A stretch of 64,000 nt of DNA from Desulfuromonadales bacterium (GTDB lineage: Bacteria; Desulfobacterota; Desulfuromonadia; Desulfuromonadales; BM103): the NCBI GenBank assembly GCA_014860225.1, contig JACZKE010000030.1, forward strand, positions 1-64,000, in the 5' to 3' direction. Below the pieces are notes generated by a model that made no database searches, was not told the origin of the DNA, and worked only from the letters and a program-made list of their open reading frames with translations. Numbering within the stretch: position 1 is the first letter of the stretch; each line of letters begins with the position of its first letter. The position numbers and the translations under genes were made by a program. Below are positions 1-7,952 of this stretch, in pieces.

Positions 1-30
1 ACATGGGGCATTCGATCCAGAGACATTAAA

Positions 31-56
31 GGGGGCGCTTGCTTTCAAGCGCCCCC
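31..56 (-). terminator. Rho-independent terminator
   Basis: A perfect 11-bp stem (31-41 with 46-56) has a 4-nt loop. On the minus strand it is followed by a short T stretch. It lies just past the stop of the DJ-1/PfpI gene and probably ends that transcript. Confidence 0.7.
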
Positions 57-79
57 TTTCCCAACGGTTTTCAGCGGCT

Positions 80-664
80 TCACAATTCGATCTTTGTACC
101 AAGGACCTCCAAGAATTTGGAGAGCCAGTCTGGATGAGCAGGCCAGGCCGGAGCAGTGACCAGATTTCCATCAACGTGAGCCTGATCAATGGGGATGTCG
201 ACGAACGTTCCTCCAGCAATCGTGACGTCCGGTCCAACCGCAGGATAACAGGAACAGGATCGGCCCTTGAGAACCCCGGCCGCGGCCAAGACCTGAGCAC
301 CATGACAAACGGCCGCGATCGGCTTGTTGCCTGAGGTAAAATGCCGCACGATCTTCAATACGGCTTCATTGAGGCGAATATACTCCGGGGCCCGACCTCC
401 GGGGATAACCAGAGCGTCATAATCTGCAACCTTGATCTCGTCGAAGGTCGCATTCAAGGCAAAGTTATGACCAGGCTTTTCACTATAAGTCTGATCACCC
501 TCGAAATCATGGACTGCCGTACGCACCGACTCGCCTGCATTCTTGCCCGGACAGACAGCATGGACGGTGTGGCCAATCATCAGCAGCGCCTGGAAGGGCA
601 CCATGGCCTCATAGTCTTCGACAAAATCACCTACCAGCATCAGGATTTTTTTGGCTGCCATCAT
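80..664 (-). CDS. DJ-1/PfpI family protein
   Basis: Class I glutamine amidotransferase-like protein of the DJ-1/PfpI superfamily (194 aa). Members act as cysteine proteases, deglycases or glyoxalases; which applies here cannot be told from sequence. The nucleophile elbow AVCHGAQ lies at residues 118-124 with Cys120 followed by His121. The N-terminal strand and acidic loop GDFVEDYE sit at 12-19, the usual site of the glutamate that contacts the cysteine. Two ATGs lie in tandem; an AAAGGA ribosome-binding site lies 5 nt before the first. The gene is alone between a terminator and an opposite-spaced lipoprotein gene. No signal peptide is visible, so it should be cytoplasmic. Confidence 0.85.
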   Translation of the reverse strand: MMAAKKILMLVGDFVEDYEAMVPFQALLMIGHTVHAVCPGKNAGESVRTAVHDFEGDQTYSEKPGHNFALNATFDEIKVADYDALVIPGGRAPEYIRLNEAVLKIVRHFTSGNKPIAAVCHGAQVLAAAGVLKGRSCSCYPAVGPDVTIAGGTFVDIPIDQAHVDGNLVTAPAWPAHPDWLSKFLEVLGTKIEL

Positions 665-753
665 GAATTCCTTTCAGGTTAGGGTAATCCCAGGATGAAC
701 CAATGACATTATTTGCCAATACTGGCAACCTGGAGGCTATCTTTCGCTTCCCT

Positions 754-1827
754 TTACCTCAACTGCACGAGGATAATGTTCTCAGAGCCATAAGGTATGC
801 CGTAGATTTTATTATTAACAATGTCTCCCATGACCCACTTGCCTGCCACGGTCTCCTCTACACCATCAACCGGGGTACGAGAAGCCGTTCCAGACTCCGG
901 GTCAATAATCAGAATGTCGGAAGCTGTATAAGGAACGGCATAGATCTTATTGTCTGGTCCAAGAATCGCCTCTGACCACCCTGACTCGGAAAGATCCGCG
1001 CCCATAGTGGTGAGAGTAGCAATGCTGGCAACCGGATCAATGATCAGGATGGCAGAGGAGTTGTTGTAGGGGATGGCATAGATATTCCCGTCCGGAGCTA
1101 AAATCCCGTCAGCATATCTGTGATCGCTTGATAAAGGAGCTCCCATAGTGTCACGAGAGGCACTCCCATTTAACGGCTGAATGATCAAAATGTCCTGAGA
1201 ATCGCGGGGGACGCCAAAAATTTTTCCGTTTTTTGCTAAAATACCCCCGGACCATTTGTTGGAACCGGCAAGGTCGGCCCCCATAGAGCTACGCATGGCA
1301 GTGCCGGTGGACGGATCAATGATCAGGATGTCCGTTGAATCTCGAGGGATACAATAAATTTTGTTATCAGTCCCCAAAACCGCGCCAGCCCATTTGCTGG
1401 TATCGCTGAGATCCAATCCAAAGTTGGTGCGCGTAGCAGTTCCAGCGAATGTGTCAATAATTAGAACATCTGCAGCATTGTAAGGAACACAATAGATTTT
1501 TCCGTCAGTCCCGAGGCTTCCGTTCGCCCATTTGCCAGAACCGGAAAGGTCCGCCCCCATAGTGCTGTTGGTCGCTGTGTTCGTCACAGGATCTATAATC
1601 AAGATATCGTCTGCCGAGAATGGTACGCCGTAAATCTTACCGTCCGGTCCCTTAACTCCGCCCCACCACTTTGAATCTGCATCGGAGATGTTGGCACCAA
1701 GCTTCCCGATAGAAACGGAGATGTTCACTGTCGTTGGAGTGGAATCGTTGTCATCGCCATCACCGCCACTTCCGCAAGAGAATAGGCATAAAGTCATCAA
1801 GCAAATCGCCAAGGCCTTAGTTTTCAT
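754..1827 (-). CDS. Seven-repeat beta-propeller-like lipoprotein
   Basis: Predicted lipoprotein of 357 aa. Residues 1-18 form a signal peptide ending in a lipobox with Cys at about 18 (LFSCGSG), followed by an Asp/Gly/Ser-rich linker. The rest is seven tandem repeats of about 45 aa, each with the pattern G-x-DGKIY-x-VP, then DILIIDP, then a GTA and MGADLS segment and a KW pair. Seven such units suggest a seven-bladed beta-propeller exported to the periplasm or cell surface. It resembles Kelch/NHL-like extracellular repeat proteins, but no enzymatic residues can be recognised. The first ATG is preceded by AGCAAAG, a weak ribosome-binding site. Function unknown. Confidence 0.75.
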   Translation of the reverse strand: MKTKALAICLMTLCLFSCGSGGDGDDNDSTPTTVNISVSIGKLGANISDADSKWWGGVKGPDGKIYGVPFSADDILIIDPVTNTATNSTMGADLSGSGKWANGSLGTDGKIYCVPYNAADVLIIDTFAGTATRTNFGLDLSDTSKWAGAVLGTDNKIYCIPRDSTDILIIDPSTGTAMRSSMGADLAGSNKWSGGILAKNGKIFGVPRDSQDILIIQPLNGSASRDTMGAPLSSDHRYADGILAPDGNIYAIPYNNSSAILIIDPVASIATLTTMGADLSESGWSEAILGPDNKIYAVPYTASDILIIDPESGTASRTPVDGVEETVAGKWVMGDIVNNKIYGIPYGSENIILVQLR

Positions 1828-2269
1828 GCTTTGCTCCCAGGCTGAGGTCCGTTACAGGACTTTATAAATACTTAAGAACAGCGAATCTATTGTTTAATCG
1901 AAGGTGTTTCGTTCGCCGCGGAGTTATATTTCTCTGAATTTTCTGTTTGTTTTATCCCTGAACTTTGCCATCCTACTTGAATGAATTTAGCTCAAATTCT
2001 TTATTTGTCAAAGATTTAGCCCAATGGGATTCCCACTATAAATGCACCATGTGCGACATCGATAATTCCGACTTTGGAGTATGACGAGAGCATGTCAATT
2101 GAGCCGCCGGACTTGCACCGGACGTCCGCGAGCGATTGGCCTTGAGTGCCTTCTGGGACGTCCATTCAGGTGGTTCGTGGAGAGATTGGTTTCGGACACA
2201 TGATCTTGGGAGTGAGATGACTTGTGATTGCCCGAAAATGAAGTTCACTGGCACGTGATACAGAAAACT
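1828..2269. other. Intergenic region, no convincing gene
   Basis: The stretch upstream of the repeat lipoprotein starts AT-rich and turns GC-rich after about 2090. The open frames here have no start signal or recognisable motif. It may hold remnants of a lost gene, but nothing can be named. Confidence 0.4.
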
Positions 2270-2300
2270 AAAGGCCGATCCCCGAAGAGGACGGCCTTTT
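2270..2300 (-). terminator. Terminator after twin small-peptide genes
   Basis: An AAGGCCG arm at 2271-2277 pairs with CGGCCTT at 2292-2298, with T runs on either side on opposite strands. It lies 45 nt past the stop of the downstream small membrane peptide and could also stop transcription from the plus strand. Confidence 0.6.
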
Positions 2301-2344
2301 TGCTTTGCTTATTCAGAGCAAGATTAATCTGCTCGCGTGATTCC

Positions 2345-2491
2345 TTAGTTGAACATCTTGGCGCCGAGATAGGCGAGGGCTGGCCAAGCGATCAGAATAG
2401 CGGAGACAAAGGCGAAGACGCCAAGGACACCCATTACGGCGATTGTGTAGCTTGCTTTTACGGTGCTGACGATATTGGCTGCGGTTGTCAT
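2345..2491 (-). CDS. Small single-span membrane peptide, copy A
   Basis: 48-aa peptide starting MTTAANIV. A short polar N-terminus (residues 1-14) precedes one long hydrophobic helix containing the shared core FAF-S-A-LIAWPALAY, and a C-terminal KMFN. The start is fixed by a GGAG ribosome-binding site before the ATG at 2491 and by equal length with its neighbour: upstream in-frame codons have no such support. It is a tandem paralogue of the next gene, with about half the residues identical and the helix best conserved. The family is not recognised; a small inner-membrane regulator, a membrane-protein subunit or a toxin-like peptide are all possible. Confidence 0.7.
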   Translation of the reverse strand: MTTAANIVSTVKASYTIAVMGVLGVFAFVSAILIAWPALAYLGAKMFN

Positions 2492-2543
2492 GGTGTTTCT
2501 CCTATGGTTTCTCTCACCGGATGAGAGGGTTGGTTGCCTAAGG

Positions 2544-2690
2544 CTAGTTAAAAAGTTTCGAGCCGATGTAAGCAAGTGCAGGCCACGCGATCAATACGGC
2601 CGAGATGAAAGCAAAGATTCCGAGTATGGCAATAACCAGAACCAGGTAACTGCTTTTCACATTATCCATAAAGCGGCTTTGAGTTTTCAT
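2544..2690 (-). CDS. Small single-span membrane peptide, copy B
   Basis: 48-aa peptide starting MKTQSRFMDNVKSSY, with the same length and architecture as copy A and the same IAWPALAY core near the C-terminus, ending SKLFN. A strong AGGAGG ribosome-binding site stands 6 nt before the ATG at 2690. The two genes lie head to tail 52 nt apart, so they should be co-transcribed and end at the shared hairpin near 2285. Purifying pressure on the helix while the N-terminus drifts suggests a real protein pair. Function unknown. Confidence 0.7.
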   Translation of the reverse strand: MKTQSRFMDNVKSSYLVLVIAILGIFAFISAVLIAWPALAYIGSKLFN

Positions 2691-3180
2691 GACGTCCTCC
2701 TATCGATTTTGTTTGTGACTTGTTCCTCACTGTTGATTAAACTTTTAACATTAAAATTAGTTCATGTCAACAAAAAAGTTAAGATATTCTCATCTTTAAT
2801 TATTTAATTCCAAGCAGCTGTTATTAAAGAGATTTATTTATGGAGATTTTGATAGGCAAGGCGATCTAAGGATATCCATTCGAATTAGTTTTCGTCCGGA
2901 AACGGCCCTTTTCCACAATCTCTGCGTCAATCGGCGGATTTAATTGTGCGGCGTAAAGGACTACGCCTCCGCTCAAATCCTTGATTTCCTTGACCTTGCG
3001 AAAAATTGCTCGTTTCCAGATCGAAACTGTGACTGTTTTATCCGGAGTTTCCGGATGACAACATGCTAATTTCCGGGTTTATTAAAGCATTAGAACATGA
3101 GGGACTGTCCCCAACCACCTGGATGGCGTCGGTGATGGCTATGTGGCAGACGCTGGAGATTAGAAGCACAGGTGCAGATG
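2691..3180. other. Intergenic region with possible MITE-like element
   Basis: No gene seen. An AT-rich stretch up to about 2870 probably holds the promoter of the twin peptides. From 2887 to 3028 an approximately 140-bp segment is bounded by imperfect 18-bp inverted ends (14 of 18 positions pair, 2887-2904 with 3011-3028), as in a small non-autonomous element. The interior has no coding signal. Confidence 0.35.
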
Positions 3181-3247
3181 TTGATACCGAAGACATAAAA
3201 AAGGGCCAGTGATTAGACTGGCCCTCTGATTTGATGGCTCCCCGAGC
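3181..3247 (-). repeat. Duplicated tRNA-Asn 3' end plus terminator
   Basis: This segment matches, at roughly 85-90 percent, the region just downstream of the intact tRNA-Asn at 6773-6843. It has the same ATACCGAAGACA leader, the same hairpin (here perfect, AGGGCCAGT with ACTGGCCCT) and then the last 13 nt of the tRNA, including the CCA end (3235-3247). The rest of the tRNA is missing. It forms a direct repeat with the intact locus and brackets the thiol-redox cluster, as in an attachment-site duplication. Confidence 0.7.
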
Positions 3248-3295
3248 GCAACATCTTGGGCACTGGGGTGATGGCTTTGAAGTTTAAATCCTATC

Positions 3296-3315
3296 TAGTT
3301 TCCGGATGGAAACTA
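3296..3315 (-). terminator. Hairpin at end of DsbA-like gene
   Basis: Perfect 8-bp arms TAGTTTCC and GGAAACTA with a 4-nt loop overlap the DsbA-like stop codon. The T run is poor, so its strength as a terminator is uncertain. Confidence 0.4.
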
Positions 3316-3966
3316 ATTCGGGTAATTTGCATTGAGCTCAGATTGAATCAATTGATGCAATTGTTTGTAGCCAAAGTTCTGGAGAGGTTTCCCATTTGCA
3401 AAGTACCCTGGAGTTTTTTGTACATTCAGCGTTTTGGCATCGGCAAGGTCTTGCTCAATGATTTTTATAATAGCAGGGTCATTCATGTCTTTTTTTAATT
3501 GCTCAATATCGAGGCCTACTCTCGGAAGAAATTCCCATATCCTTTGCGGCTGAGGGTTGCTGTGACTGGCCCAGTAGGGTTGCGATTTAAACATGATATC
3601 CAAGGTTTCCCAGTATTTCCCCTGTTTCCTGGAGGCCTCAAGAATTTTGACGAAATAGTCGGCGCCATCATGAAAAGGGGCGTAACGCAGAACCAGTTTA
3701 ATTTTACCTGGATTGTCGGCCATTATCTTCTTAATAAAAGGTGCAAAAGCTGCGCAGGTTTCACAGGCAGGGTCCATAAACTCTACCAGATAAACTTTCG
3801 CATCATCGCTGCCGAGCGTCTGAGAATGATCTCTTACGAAAAGTTCAGCATTTTCTTGGGCCAAAAATCCATACTTTTCAGCCTGTTGTCCTTTGTAATA
3901 GGAACTGCCGAACACAAAGGCCAAGACCAATACAAGACATGCGGCTCCAAACAGAACGTACTTCAT
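3313..3966 (-). CDS. DsbA-like thiol:disulfide protein
   Basis: Periplasmic thioredoxin-fold protein (217 aa) of the DsbA/BdbD/DsbG type (thioredoxin_4-like). Residues 1-20 are a signal anchor; the active site CETC lies in the segment FMDPACETCAAF, and a cis-Pro loop TPGYF sits near the C-terminus. It should introduce or exchange disulfides in exported proteins. The start ATG at 3966 has an AAGGAG site and overlaps the dsbB stop by one base (TAATG), so translation is coupled to the membrane partner that would reoxidise it. A longer reading upstream is not supported. Confidence 0.85.
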   Translation of the reverse strand: MKYVLFGAACLVLVLAFVFGSSYYKGQQAEKYGFLAQENAELFVRDHSQTLGSDDAKVYLVEFMDPACETCAAFAPFIKKIMADNPGKIKLVLRYAPFHDGADYFVKILEASRKQGKYWETLDIMFKSQPYWASHSNPQPQRIWEFLPRVGLDIEQLKKDMNDPAIIKIIEQDLADAKTLNVQKTPGYFANGKPLQNFGYKQLHQLIQSELNANYPN

Positions 3967-4400
3967 TATGATGTTCTCCTTTTCAGGATAAGTAAAAGGG
4001 CTATAATTGTTGAAAACGCGAAGAATGAAAGCATTGGTATTGACACAACACCAAACAGCTCTATGTATTTTTCTGTACATGAGACACCCTGCGAGCAGGG
4101 CTGTAAGTTCGCCGGGATGACACCACCATACAGCAAGGTATGATAAAGGGCCGTTAGACCGCCTACGATTGCAAGAGGGAGAGCATATTTAACAACGCTT
4201 TTATCAAAGGGGAAAAGGCCTACCGCCAGAATCAAGACCAAAGGGAACAAACATATCCTCTGATACCAGCACAAGACACAGGGTGCAAAATCCAGCACAG
4301 AACTGAAAAAGACACTTATCGTGGTTGACACGCTGGCTAAAAGCCAACACAAAAAAAGCAGCGTCCAGTTTGCCTTGGCTGCCTGGTCAGACTGTGACAT
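3966..4400 (-). CDS. DsbB/BdbC-type disulfide oxidoreductase
   Basis: Inner-membrane protein of 144 aa with four predicted helices. The first cysteine pair CVLC stands in PCVLCWYQR (about 40-48), the family signature; the second pair lies in the loop PCSQGVSC (about 101-108). It should oxidise the adjacent DsbA-like protein and pass electrons to quinone. The gene lies between ccdA and the dsbA-like gene on the same strand, with a one-base overlap with the latter. Confidence 0.88.
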   Translation of the reverse strand: MSQSDQAAKANWTLLFLCWLLASVSTTISVFFSSVLDFAPCVLCWYQRICLFPLVLILAVGLFPFDKSVVKYALPLAIVGGLTALYHTLLYGGVIPANLQPCSQGVSCTEKYIELFGVVSIPMLSFFAFSTIIALLLILKRRTS

Positions 4401-4459
4401 ATCTATAGTCCTCTAAAATTAAAAGATAGGTTAATAAGGGCTGTTTCACCATACGAAAA

Positions 4460-5209
4460 TCATCCCCGGACAGGAACCCACTGATAGAAAAACATAGTGA
4501 TCTCCCCCAACAAATTGAACATGAGCATGATGCCGACAGTAATCAGCATAACGCCGGTGGCGATTTCAATCAGGCGAATGTACTTACGGAACCGTTTAAA
4601 GGCGGTCAGAAATTGGTGAAAAAGCAGACCCGAGAGCAAGAAAGGAACGCCCAGTCCCAAGGAGTAGACCGCAAGCAAACCGACACCTTCACCGACCTGA
4701 CCTGAAGAGGCGGCTACCACCAGAATCGATGCGAGGATTGGGCCAATGCAAGGGGTCCAACCAGCCGCAAAAGCAATCCCAACCATGAAAGTCCCGATGA
4801 AACCACCCGGTTTCTTATGGAGTTGCACCCTTTTCTCGCCGAGGAGAGCTCCAAAATGAAACAAACCGGTCAGATGCACGCCAAACAGGATAATCAACAA
4901 TCCGCCGATCTTTTCGATCCACTCCAGGCCCTCACGCAGGTAACCCTCAATTTGACTGGAAGCAATACCGGCAATTGCACCCAGCAGGATAAAAATGACG
5001 GAAAAACCGAAAATGAAGCAGAGAGAATGGAGAACAACCGTCAAGCGTACCTTGGCGTTTGGGTGCGCTTCGTCAAGTTGACTGAAGGACAACCCGGTAA
5101 TGTAGGTCAGGTACGAGGGAATCAGCGGTAACACGCAGGGCGAGGCGAAAGATAGAGTTCCGGCGGTAAACGCAATCCAGTAGGTTATATCAGTAGTTTG
5201 TTGCAGCAA
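4460..5209 (-). CDS. ccdA: CcdA/DsbD-type transmembrane electron carrier
   Basis: Six- to seven-helix membrane protein of 249 aa. The N-terminal SFASPCVLPLIPSYLTYI motif and the second motif AFAAGWTPCIGPIL carry the two cysteines that shuttle reducing power from cytoplasmic thioredoxin to periplasmic partners. The adjacent TlpA-like lipo- or anchored thioredoxin (5 nt upstream) is the likely acceptor, for example in cytochrome c haem ligation or repair of oxidised thiols. Presence of both an oxidising pair (DsbA/DsbB) and this reducing pair makes the cluster self-contained. Confidence 0.88.
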   Translation of the reverse strand: MLQQTTDITYWIAFTAGTLSFASPCVLPLIPSYLTYITGLSFSQLDEAHPNAKVRLTVVLHSLCFIFGFSVIFILLGAIAGIASSQIEGYLREGLEWIEKIGGLLIILFGVHLTGLFHFGALLGEKRVQLHKKPGGFIGTFMVGIAFAAGWTPCIGPILASILVVAASSGQVGEGVGLLAVYSLGLGVPFLLSGLLFHQFLTAFKRFRKYIRLIEIATGVMLITVGIMLMFNLLGEITMFFYQWVPVRG

Positions 5210-5214
5210 TTTGA

Positions 5215-5751
5215 TTATCCTTTGATCAGAGTCTTGAAATAGGCAATAGTGTCAGGACTGGCCCAGTCGAGCGGACCAATGATCTTCTCGGCAACAGTTC
5301 CGTCTTTCCGAATGATAAAAGATTCCGGGAACTTATAAACTCCATAAAGTTTCTGTACGACACCGTTGTCATCAAAAAAAATGGGAAAGGTATAGGGGGT
5401 CTTCTCCAGAAATGCTGGAACAACAGTTCGGCCATTACCCTCCGTATTTATCGCCAGCATGACAAAGTCGTTGCCAGCCATGACCTCATTGAGTTTCTCC
5501 ATCGAAGGCATCTCTTCTATGCATGGTGGACACCAGGTTGCCCAGAAATTTACCAGCACAACCTTGCCACGCAAATCCGACAAGGACACCTGGTTGCCTT
5601 TTGTATCCTCAAGCTGAAAGTCAGGCGCCATATCACCAGAAACTACTGAGCTAACCAGCTCTTGAGATGGCTGAAAACTGCTTTTAGAACTAAGATAAAC
5701 AGCACCACCAACCAACACGATTGCCACAATGAGTAACACCATTCGACGCAT
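5215..5751 (-). CDS. TlpA/ResA-like membrane-anchored thioredoxin
   Basis: 178-aa protein with an N-terminal signal anchor (about 1-22) and a TlpA/AhpC-TSA thioredoxin fold. The catalytic WCPPC is in NFWATWCPPCIEEMP; cis-Pro lies in YKFPESF. It should keep cytochrome c apoprotein or other periplasmic thiols reduced, taking electrons from CcdA. The ATG at 5751 has an AAAGG site; an upstream TTG at 5769 has none and was not used. Confidence 0.87.
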   Translation of the reverse strand: MRRMVLLIVAIVLVGGAVYLSSKSSFQPSQELVSSVVSGDMAPDFQLEDTKGNQVSLSDLRGKVVLVNFWATWCPPCIEEMPSMEKLNEVMAGNDFVMLAINTEGNGRTVVPAFLEKTPYTFPIFFDDNGVVQKLYGVYKFPESFIIRKDGTVAEKIIGPLDWASPDTIAYFKTLIKG

Positions 5752-5901
5752 AACGAACCTTTCAATCAATTGTTAAAGGAGCAGTTTGGTTGTCTGGCTG
5801 TGTATTGATTCTCTTGCGGTTCCATTACCAACAGAGGTTGGTGCAGGGAACGGAACCGGTTCACATAACCAGAATATGGGCCGGTTAAAAGAACAATCGG
5901 T

Positions 5902-6255
5902 TTAAATGCCTACCATTTTGAGAAAACAGGGAGTTTCAGGAGGATAATCGATTGATCGTATACAACCGGATGAAGGTTCAGAAATCGGGGACCATTGCAA
6001 TGTTTCTGGGTCTTTGGGCAAGGAGGTGAGTTGAGCATGACTGGTTAGAGTAAATGCATTACAGCAGGAGTGGCTACAGCTATGGTCTGTACAATCGTCA
6101 TCAGTTACCGGAGCCTGCTGTTCGTCTGTAGAGTCGCAGCATAAATCAGCTACGGCACTAGATTTACCGACTGAAGCAGAGACAATGCCGGACAGAGACA
6201 CCAGGGTTAGGAGTAGCATAAGGGGTACTGCGAATTTAACCAGAGATCTAAACAT
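5902..6255 (-). CDS. Exported cysteine-rich small protein
   Basis: 117-aa protein with a clear signal peptide (cleavage near residue 28, after SGIVSASV). The mature part has a CCDS pair, then a dense DDDCTDHSCSHSCCN segment, and a late isolated pair of cysteines. Clustered Cys and His suggest metal binding or a substrate of the adjacent thiol-redox genes. It lies about 150 nt upstream of the TlpA-like gene on the same strand and may be co-transcribed. Family not recognised. Confidence 0.65.
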   Translation of the reverse strand: MFRSLVKFAVPLMLLLTLVSLSGIVSASVGKSSAVADLCCDSTDEQQAPVTDDDCTDHSCSHSCCNAFTLTSHAQLTSLPKDPETLQWSPISEPSSGCIRSIDYPPETPCFLKMVGI

Positions 6256-6501
6256 GGCGTGACATTATTCCATTCTCTGAAAATTGTCAACCGGTGACAA
6301 CACCGGGAACAACGGGGAATAATGGGAAGGTCTGCTCCGGATTATATGTAGCTCAGCTCTTGATTGTTCAGGCAAGCCCCCCGGCGTTTTTCCCAAACAT
6401 TCTGTTGCACATTGAAATTGTCTCAGGATGTTACGTCACCAATTCGTATGTATTCACAGCCAGGCAAATGCCGTCTGATTGACGCCTTACCAAGCTATGT
6501 C

Positions 6502-6741
6502 TCAGTCCATGCGAACACCCCTTGGTGGCTGATCCGTAAAGACCTGTTGCAACTTCGCATCGGCATCCGAGACAACCTTACTGACGGCTTCAGCGATATC
6601 TTTGGCTTGTTTTCTCGCGGCCGGATCATCTTGTTTCTTTATCGTCACAGTGAATGTCAGTTTGTACTCGTTCACAACTTTTCCCTGCGTATCATGTAGT
6701 TGGACGCCGTGAAAGGGTTGGAGCCCCGATAATCTTCGCAA
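6502..6741 (-). CDS. Hypothetical protein, N-terminus uncertain
   Basis: Open frame of up to 79 aa. The core VNEYKLTFTVTIKKQDD followed by an Ala/Lys-rich amphipathic helix (AKDIAEAVSKVVSDADAKLQQVF) has the composition of a real soluble domain: a beta hairpin then a helix. No ATG with a ribosome-binding site is visible; the longest frame would begin at TTG, directly against the tRNA-Asn downstream region. It may be the 3' end of a gene truncated when this segment was rearranged. Function unknown. Confidence 0.4.
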   Translation of the reverse strand: MRRLSGLQPFHGVQLHDTQGKVVNEYKLTFTVTIKKQDDPAARKQAKDIAEAVSKVVSDADAKLQQVFTDQPPRGVRMD

Positions 6742-6792
6742 TGACTGATTTCAGATCCGCTAAGTTTATACCGATCTTCATACCGAAGACAC

Positions 6793-6822
6793 AAAAAAGG
6801 GCCAGCCGTTAAGCTGACCCTC
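6793..6822 (-). terminator. tRNA-Asn terminator
   Basis: An AGGGCCAGC arm and GCTGACCCT arm (one mismatch) are followed on the minus strand by TTTTTT. It is the counterpart of the hairpin in the repeat at 3.2 kb. Confidence 0.75.
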
Positions 6823-6830
6823 TGATTTGT

Positions 6831-6906
6831 TGGCTCCCCGAGCTGGACTCGAACCAGCGACAAGCGGATTAACAGTCCGCTGCTCTACCAACTGAGCTAT
6901 CGGGGA
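6831..6906 (-). tRNA. tRNA-Asn(GUU)
   Basis: Complete cloverleaf of 76 nt with encoded CCA. The acceptor arms TCCCCGA and TCGGGGA pair; the D arm has AGCTCAGTTGGTAGAGC, the anticodon loop is CTGTTAA (GTT), and the T arm has GGTTCGAGTCC. It is the only intact member among several tRNA-Asn pieces in the window (3.2, 19.1 and 31.1 kb). Confidence 0.97.
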
Positions 6907-6952
6907 TCGGAATATTGCTTCGCTGTTACTGAAAACACAGAAGCAAGGCGAC

Positions 6953-6981
6953 TTTATACACTTTGTTCCTCGTGGTGTCAA
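6953..6981 (-). promoter_or_regulatory. Sigma-70 promoter of tRNA-Asn
   Basis: On the minus strand TTGACA (6976-6981) and TATAAA (6953-6958) are separated by 17 nt, about 47 nt before the tRNA. The same arrangement recurs at 19.2 kb. Confidence 0.85.
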
Positions 6982-7720
6982 TACAGATTAGACAAAAAAT
7001 AGTGTCCAAACGCTGGACGTTGGTTGATAAATTTACATAACCGGAAACGATTGTTAATAAGACGTCCTCACCTGGATTAGCATGAATTTGGCGTGAGTTG
7101 ATGGGACACTCCCTACTGTCGCCAAACATTTCTAAGTACCTGAAATTAATCTGAAAGGTCTTCTCAGCAAGTGCGTTGCGGGTCATTCTTGTGTAACAAA
7201 TTGTGGCACAAATTTCAACGTAATTCGCTGTGTTTGGCCTAACATCTTTTGCAACAGCCAGGCCAATGTTGATGTTGCCGTCAAATATTCTTCGGTTCAG
7301 TTCTCAGGGGGCTTTAGAGGGGAATAGGATAATACTCGCATGCTGATTCTATGAATTGTCAATGAGGAACAACTTCATGTGAATACCCGAACCAACATCA
7401 TATAAAAGTATATATATAAAAGTATATAGTAGATTGCCAGAATCCTTTAATTTCTTTGCGTGTTCAGCGAAGTGTTCCTTCCGATTTTCTTCGAGCCTTT
7501 TTTTCTGCCGTATTAGATATATAAAAGCCCAACACGTATTTCATTGGTAATGCTTTTCCCAAGCAATGTCACATGGAACTTCTTCCGCACAGCGGACATT
7601 CTGAGGATAATGGGTCTTTCATTTTCTCTCTCGTAACTTATTTTGAGTTCATGTCTGAATCATAATTGTCAATAAAATCTGCTAGTTTATGAAACTTAAA
7701 TTTGAAGTCTTCTTTATATG
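6982..7720. other. Gene-poor AT-rich stretch
   Basis: About 740 bp between the tRNA-Asn promoter and the regulatory region of the PAP2 gene. It contains a simple TATATA-rich tract near 7405-7430 but no frame with a start signal or recognisable motif. Confidence 0.4.
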
Positions 7721-7726
7721 CCCCGA

Positions 7727-7771
7727 AGATAACCAAATGGTTATCTTCTCGTCATGCCCCAGTCATATGCT
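7727..7771 (+). promoter_or_regulatory. Probable OmpR-type regulator box and hairpin upstream of PAP2 gene
   Basis: A perfect 10-bp inverted repeat (GAAGATAACC with GGTTATCTTC, 7727-7750) runs into two direct GTCAT repeats at 7751-7755 and 7762-7766, exactly 11 bp apart. A TATGCT -10-like hexamer follows at 7766-7771. A closely similar block precedes the histidine phosphatase gene at 13.44 kb. Such 11-bp direct repeats are how OmpR/PhoB-family dimers bind, and an OmpR-type gene lies between the two sites. Confidence 0.6.
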
Positions 7772-7794
7772 CTCTCCATACTGACATAATCTTG

Positions 7795-7868
7795 GACGGC
7801 ATAGATAGCCCTCCGGCCAAACTTAACTCACAACCTGCCCCGGTTGAAGTTTGGTTTTCTATGCCGTC
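7795..7868 (+). ncRNA. Structured leader RNA candidate
   Basis: Outer arms GACGGCATAG (7795-7804) and CTATGCCGTC (7859-7868) pair perfectly. Nested inside, CCAAACTT (7817-7824) pairs with AAGTTTGG (7847-7854). A TATTTTTG stretch follows the outer arm. It lies between the predicted promoter and the PAP2 start 84 nt downstream, so an attenuator or 5' regulatory leader is plausible. No known riboswitch is recognised. Confidence 0.5.
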
Positions 7869-7952
7869 TATTTTTGAATCATTTCAATCGAACCCCGTAA
7901 TGACTCGTCTTTTTAGGCGGGGGTAATGTTGTCCGGTGACGAGTGATAAAGC

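Noticed and set aside
2036-2254. 72-codon frame between the lipoprotein and twin peptides
   Set aside because: No ribosome-binding site or recognisable feature.
2228-2524. 98-codon plus-strand frame over the twin peptides
   Set aside because: Antisense to the supported small genes and through a terminator hairpin.
3499-4143. 214-codon plus-strand frame over dsbA/dsbB
   Set aside because: Antisense shadow of well-supported thiol-redox genes.
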